The translations under genes and the position numbers were made by a program. This document shows, piece after piece, positions 59,514 through 64,000 of a stretch of 64,000 bases of DNA; the stretch's first letter is position 1, and the number at the start of each line of letters is the position of its first letter. Source of the DNA: Istiophorus platypterus (Eukaryota > Chordata > Actinopteri > Istiophoriformes > Istiophoridae). Where the stretch lies: the NCBI GenBank assembly GCA_016859345.1, contig CM029120.1, positions 20,855,001-20,919,000 on the forward strand, written 5' to 3'. A model generated the notes under the pieces. That model was not told the DNA's origin, ran no database searches, and saw only the letters and a program-made list of their open reading frames with translations.

Positions 59514-61048
59514 TTTTTTAACAGCTTGTAACTGTGTTTGCTGCATTCATGCTTACTTACGTATTAACACCAGAGATTTTGCAAAAAAAATTGCAACAAG
59601 ATAACAGACACTGAGCTTCTGTGGCCACAATATGACAGTAAGTTAATATACAGCTAAGAACTCTACTGTTAGGTTGTTGTATTATGAATGGAGTCCAGAC
59701 TCATCATTGTTAAATATTCATAAAATGAGTATTTGTTAAAACAATTAGTTTACATTATCTTCTCCATCAGTGTGTGTGAGAGGCCTTGTTTGTTTCTTTG
59801 TGGCTCCATTCAGCACCCAATTCAAACAAGCTACAAATTGAGGCTTTGTTGCCTCTGCTGACATCAAAAGGATAGCCTGCTATGAGATTATATGGGCTCA
59901 TTGCCTCAGGCTGCATGGCTTTTTTCTGTTTGCTTTGCAAGCAAAAAGGAAAAACAAAATAATAAGATATTGGGTTCTTTTCTTGCTTGTTTTTTTTTCA
60001 GGCAAACATTATCTTTTGGGAGTAAAACTTAACATCGCAATTCACAGTAACAATTCATACTCATCACTACATACCGTGCATGCTCATTGAGACAAGTCGC
60101 AACCACCACGTCATCAGAAGAAATTAGCAGGGATACAGTGGGCACTCACTATCACATATTCAGCTCTAACAAGGAATGATTTCTGCTGTGAGTTGGACAC
60201 TTTTTACAGTGTCAGTGGAACCTGCTGTTTGGTGTTAGAATCTGCAGATGCACAAAATGATGATCAGAGGCCCACAGTGCTACATTTTTAAGCTCTCACC
60301 TAATTTTCCTATTTTTGGCACTTTTCCCTGCATCTCAGGATATGCTTGTTAGCAGCTTATTACAAATTACTAATTACAGCACAATTACACCACCTCATGT
60401 AATCAAGTGAAACAAGAGCCATGCAGTGCAAAACATCTTAGTTACTGTTAAATGGAAGAATGCCAACTAAATGACTGGATTTATGCTATAGTTTCAATAT
60501 GAAATAATGTAAGACTGGGACTGAGATAATCTTAGACTTTTGTCAACACAAATTTGTATTATAATTACATAGAAATAGGGCTAAATGAAGCATAATGTAC
60601 CAAGGCAAAGTAATAATTCACATATTCCTGCTTTATAATTGTGTTCATCTGATGAATTTACACATTTTACTGAGCGTTACAGGGAGTCTGGGCTGTGGTT
60701 ACTCCTTTAGCAGTGTATCATTTAGAAACCAGTATACTAGATGTGTTAATCTGATTGTCCACTGGTGTCCACAACCACTGAAAAGGACCCTCTTCCTTTC
60801 TCTGCAGTTCTGCATATTTGTTGCTGCCTCATTCCTCAATAGCAAAAACCCAGCTCATGGCCCAAAAAAAAAACAGTGGCAAGTTTGTGGGCCCTATTTG
60901 AATGGCACAAGGACAACAACCAGAGAAACATGGTATGTCTTGGGCACACAAAAATGTGCAGGCATCTCCAAGTACTCCTTGTGTTTTGGTGTATATATGT
61001 GTGCAGTACATTTTGTGACATGGCTCACAGGATGCGTTGATTAATAAG
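59514..61048. other. Non-coding stretch up to the Tc1-like element
   Basis: 59760-59950 is smooth, non-repetitive sequence that might be conserved. A 149-codon plus-strand frame at 60595-61044 ends just before the transposon. It is cysteine- and hydrophobic-rich, has no recognised domain or signal sequence, and is probably chance. Confidence 0.4.
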
Positions 61049-62440
61049 TACAGTACATCCACAAAGTATTCAGACCCCTTCAATAATTTCGCATTTTATT
61101 ATATAGCAGCCTTATGCTAAAGTCATTTAAATTCCCTTTTTCCCTCATCACTCTACACTCAATACCCTAGAATGACAAAGCAAAAACTGAATTTTAGATT
61201 TTTTTTTTCCAAATTTAAAAAGGAAAAGGAAACCTGAAATACACACTGACATAAGTATTCAGATCCTTTAGTTGAAGTACCCCGCCAGAGCCTTTTTGGG
61301 TATGATGCAACAAGCTTTCCACACCTGGATTTGGAGATTTTCTGTCATTTTTATCTGCAGATTCTCTCAAACCATGTCAGGTTGTATGAGGGCTATCTGT
61401 TTTTCAGCCCTTTTCAGGCCTCTCTAGAGATGTATTTTTGGGTTCAAGTCAGGACTCTGGCTGAGCCACTTGGGGACATTCACAGAGCTGTCCCTAAGAC
61501 ACTCCTTCATTGTATTGGCTATGAGCTTAGGGCCATTGTCATTCATCATTGTTTGAATGACAGTGACCCTTCGGCCCAGTCTGAGGTCCTGAGTGTTCTG
61601 AAGCAGGTTTTCATTGAGGATATCTCTGTACTTTGCTCTATTCAGGTTTCCCTGAACCCTTACCAATCTCCCCTTCCCTGCAACTGAATAACACCCCCAC
61701 AGCACGATATTACCACCACCATGTTTCACCAGTGGGATGGTAATGGGCAGGTGATGAGCAATGCTTGGTTTCCTCCAGACATGATGCTTAGAATTGAGGC
61801 CAAACATTTCAATCTTGGTTTCACTGTCTGGCCAAATGGCCAGAAAGCCCAGACCAGTGGAGCCATATATAGTGATGGTTATCCTTCTGGAAGTTTCTCC
61901 CATCTCCAGACAGGATCTCTAGAGCTCTGCCCGAGTGACCATCAGGTTCTTGGTCACCTCTTGTACCAAGGCCCTTCTCCTCCATCGCTCAGATTGGCTG
62001 GACTCCCGCTCTAGAAGAGTCCTGCTTGTTAAAACTTCTTCTAATGAAGAATAATAGATGCCGCTGTTCTCCTGGGAACCTTCAATACAGCAGATTTTTT
62101 TTGTAGCCTTCCCCAGATCTGTTCCTCAACACAACCCAATCTCTGTGCTCTGCAGGCAGTTCCTTCAAGCCCATGTGTTGATTTTTGCTCTGATATGCAT
62201 TATCAGCTGTAAGACCTTAAATTGACAGGAGTGTATCTTTTTCAAATCATGTCCATCAACTGAATTTACCACATGTTGACAAGATGCAGGAACATTTCAA
62301 AGACGATCAAGAGAAGTGGGAGGCATCTGAACTAAATTTCAAGTGTCATAGCTAAGTGTGTGAATAAGTGTGTGAAGCTGCAAAATAACAGAATATGAAA
62401 AAAGTGTAGGGGCCTGAATACTTGCTGGATGCACTGTACA
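61049..62440 (-). mobile_element. Tc1-like DNA transposon copy E, near full length, inactive
   Basis: The left end gtacagtacatccacaaagt with ATTCAGACCCCTT, and the right end reverse-complemented gtacagtgcatccagcaagt with ATTCAGGCCCCTA, form the inverted termini. The length of about 1.39 kb is normal for the family. The minus strand keeps a continuous 159-codon stretch of the DDE domain at 61424-61903: SETKIEMFGLNSKHHVWRKP, HHLPITIPLVKHGGGNIVLW, then MNDNGPKLIANTMKECLRD and WLSQSPDLNP. The residue after NP reads KIHL where the family has IEHL, so the third catalytic acid is lost. The N-terminal DNA-binding part (about 61904-62150) is broken by stops. It is the same lineage as copy A. Confidence 0.9.
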
Positions 62441-63104
62441 CTGTCAACTAATCACCTGTCTGATTGCTGTGAAACAGCTGAGCAAATCACAATGAAGCAG
62501 CCAAACAATAGCAGGACACAGAAAGAGGGGTTCTTCAGGAAAATTGTGTTGTTGCCATGAACAAACAGCAACACAAATCTGCAGTCAAGACAGATTGAGT
62601 TTTTTTCTGTTAATTCATGATGAACTAAAGAAATAATACAACCAATTATATTTTGTTGAAATTTATAGGACAGCTTCTGTTTCAGTCTTAATTCTACTGT
62701 ATCTCCCATTATAAATGATCCCATTATATTGTAACTTTGGTAGAATTTGTAAGATCAAGACAGTAGCTGTGTCCCATATCCATTCTGAATTGTAATTCTC
62801 CATAGTATATATTACATACTAATTATCATAGTTTTATAATAGTTTTTTAATTATCATGTTTTAGCACTCAGTGTAAAAAGTATCAACATACTTACCATAC
62901 TTATCGAACATATTTACCACGCATGCTGTCGGCTTTGAGTATACTTTATCTTGTCACTGTTCTAGCATGAACATAGGACATACTCAAAACTGGCTTGAAA
63001 TCAGAATGTTTTGGGAGATAGCACCAGTCTCATTTGTATGAGACTCCCACTGCCACATGTTGGACATGAAATCACCAGACGGACATTAACAGCAAATTGA
63101 AGTT
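62441..63104. other. Non-coding stretch, nothing recognised
   Basis: AT-rich, with no repeat or gene supported. Confidence 0.5.
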
Positions 63105-63345
63105 TTATTCTATGTGAAGTAAATGGAAAACTGGCCAGAGTTTGGGAACAGGAATGTGTGTAATAAATTTCATGGCAATTAATCCAACAGTTGTTGAGAC
63201 GTTTTTACCTGAAAAGGTAAGTATCAATTCATTAGGATTCATCCTTGGGGGACAATGAATGTCGATCCATCTATTTTTGTCAAGATGCTTCTCTTCACTA
63301 AAGTTATGGACCAAACAGCCAACAGTGCCATAGACCCCTGCAGGT
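63105..63345 (-). repeat. Percomorph interspersed repeat, copy 3
   Basis: The copy includes 'aatttcatggcaattaatcc', 'aacagttgttgagacg', 'cattaggattcatccttg' and 'ttatggaccaaacagccaac' followed by 'agtgccatagacccc'. This is the same end and module order as 25255-25640, and the reverse of 40112-40800. Only the terminal part and about one internal module remain. Confidence 0.75.
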
Positions 63346-63362
63346 AGTGTGGCTAAATCTAA

Positions 63363-63412
63363 GTGAGTGTGTGTGTGTGTGTGTGTGTGTGGGTGTGGGT
63401 GTGCATGTGTAT
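63363..63412. repeat. (GT)n microsatellite
   Basis: GT units with a few GGGT interruptions towards the 3' end. It begins right after the percomorph repeat. The long minus-strand T-H codon run over it is an artefact. Confidence 0.96.
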
Positions 63413-64000
63413 GTTTTAACAACTAAACACACACTTTTTATAAGGTGAAAAAGATTTCACTGAATAATTTCCATGACTGAATGCCTAAAAATTAACAAGC
63501 ATAAGGAAAGAATGATATTCAAATCAGCATCAAGAGAATACTGTAGGCTCACGCTGACTAGGGGTGTGCACTGGCTGCTGTGAGACAAGGACAGCACTGT
63601 GCAAGGAACCCATCAACAGAACAATCATCAGGGAGGACCCCAAAGGAGCACAGTGAGATTAAAAGACCTGCTATCAATTTATCAAAGACGCTGCTGAGAG
63701 GGAACTTCAACTTTAAAGCAGAATTGGGACAATTTCTGCCTAATGACTGAAATTTATAACAGAGCATGTACAACTCTGAAACTAAAATATTGAGAGCCAA
63801 ATATAATGGCCTCTTTAAGTTGTGTCCTTGTGAATTTTACTTGTTGATGATGCTAGAAATAATGCACCAAAATAAACATTAATTTCAGAGAATTACAGCC
63901 AAAACAAGCACAGAAAATCTAAAACCTTAGTGCTCAAGGACATGGCACCACATACAGTATGTACAATCGGGTTTAAATTGGATTTGGAAGGGATGAATCA
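63413..64000. other. Non-coding stretch, nothing recognised
   Basis: No gene or repeat is supported up to the window end. An 80-codon minus-strand frame at 63558-63800 is unrecognised. Confidence 0.5.

Noticed and set aside
60595..61044. 149-codon plus-strand open frame
   Set aside because: No recognised domain, no splice or promoter context, AT-driven composition, and it ends at the edge of a transposon. Most likely chance.
1..64000. CRISPR array, prophage, bacterial operon or novel defence system
   Set aside because: No regularly spaced short repeats, no dense coding, no bacterial gene families; repeats and splice-like signals are those of a fish genome.

Overview
The window looks like vertebrate, most likely percomorph teleost, intergenic or long-intron DNA. 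It is AT-rich and CpG-poor. No reading frame over about 160 codons is cellular coding sequence, and nothing resembles an operon, a ribosome binding site or a prokaryotic promoter. The interspersed repeats are fish types: Tc1-like DNA transposons with TTATTAGG or AAAGTATTCAGACCCC termini, an L2-like LINE, a DIRS-like retroelement relic, a tRNA-derived SINE, a solo LTR, and a percomorph repeat whose end reads 'GTGGACCAACCAACA...'. Family names come from memory of fish repeats and were not checked by a search.

Layout. 1-6.0 kb is plain non-coding DNA. 6.05-6.65 kb is a MITE-like element with long terminal inverted repeats. 6.65-21.4 kb is mostly unique AT-rich sequence with microsatellites, a shared repeat at 9.5 kb, one exon-like frame at 9.7-9.9 kb and several stretches that may be conserved non-coding elements. 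21.4-26.7 kb is a transposon cluster: three Tc1-like copies of different lineages plus a percomorph repeat. 27.24-27.90 kb is a one-stranded polypurine tract followed by a perfect 12-bp hairpin. 29.5-34.9 kb holds two MITE-like elements and a degenerate LTR. 40.1-43.1 kb holds a percomorph repeat, an ATTAT microsatellite next to a LINE-like tail, and a SINE. 46.16-46.33 kb (minus strand) is the best candidate for a cellular protein-coding exon. 47.16-47.56 kb is a solo LTR with an intact 5-bp target-site duplication. 53.1-54.8 kb holds DIRS-like, tRNA-derived and Tc1-like remnants side by side. 58.7-59.4 kb is an L2-like LINE without its reverse transcriptase core. 61.05-62.44 kb is a nearly full-length dead Tc1-like element. 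The end carries a third percomorph repeat and a GT microsatellite.

No gene is certain. All recognisable coding sequence belongs to dead mobile elements with stops, shifts or deletions. I found no CRISPR array, defence system, rRNA, functional tRNA or new coding system. The points most worth checking are the exon candidate at 46.2 kb, the long-TIR MITE, the duplication with a templated insert inside a Tc1-like copy, and the DIRS-like remnant.
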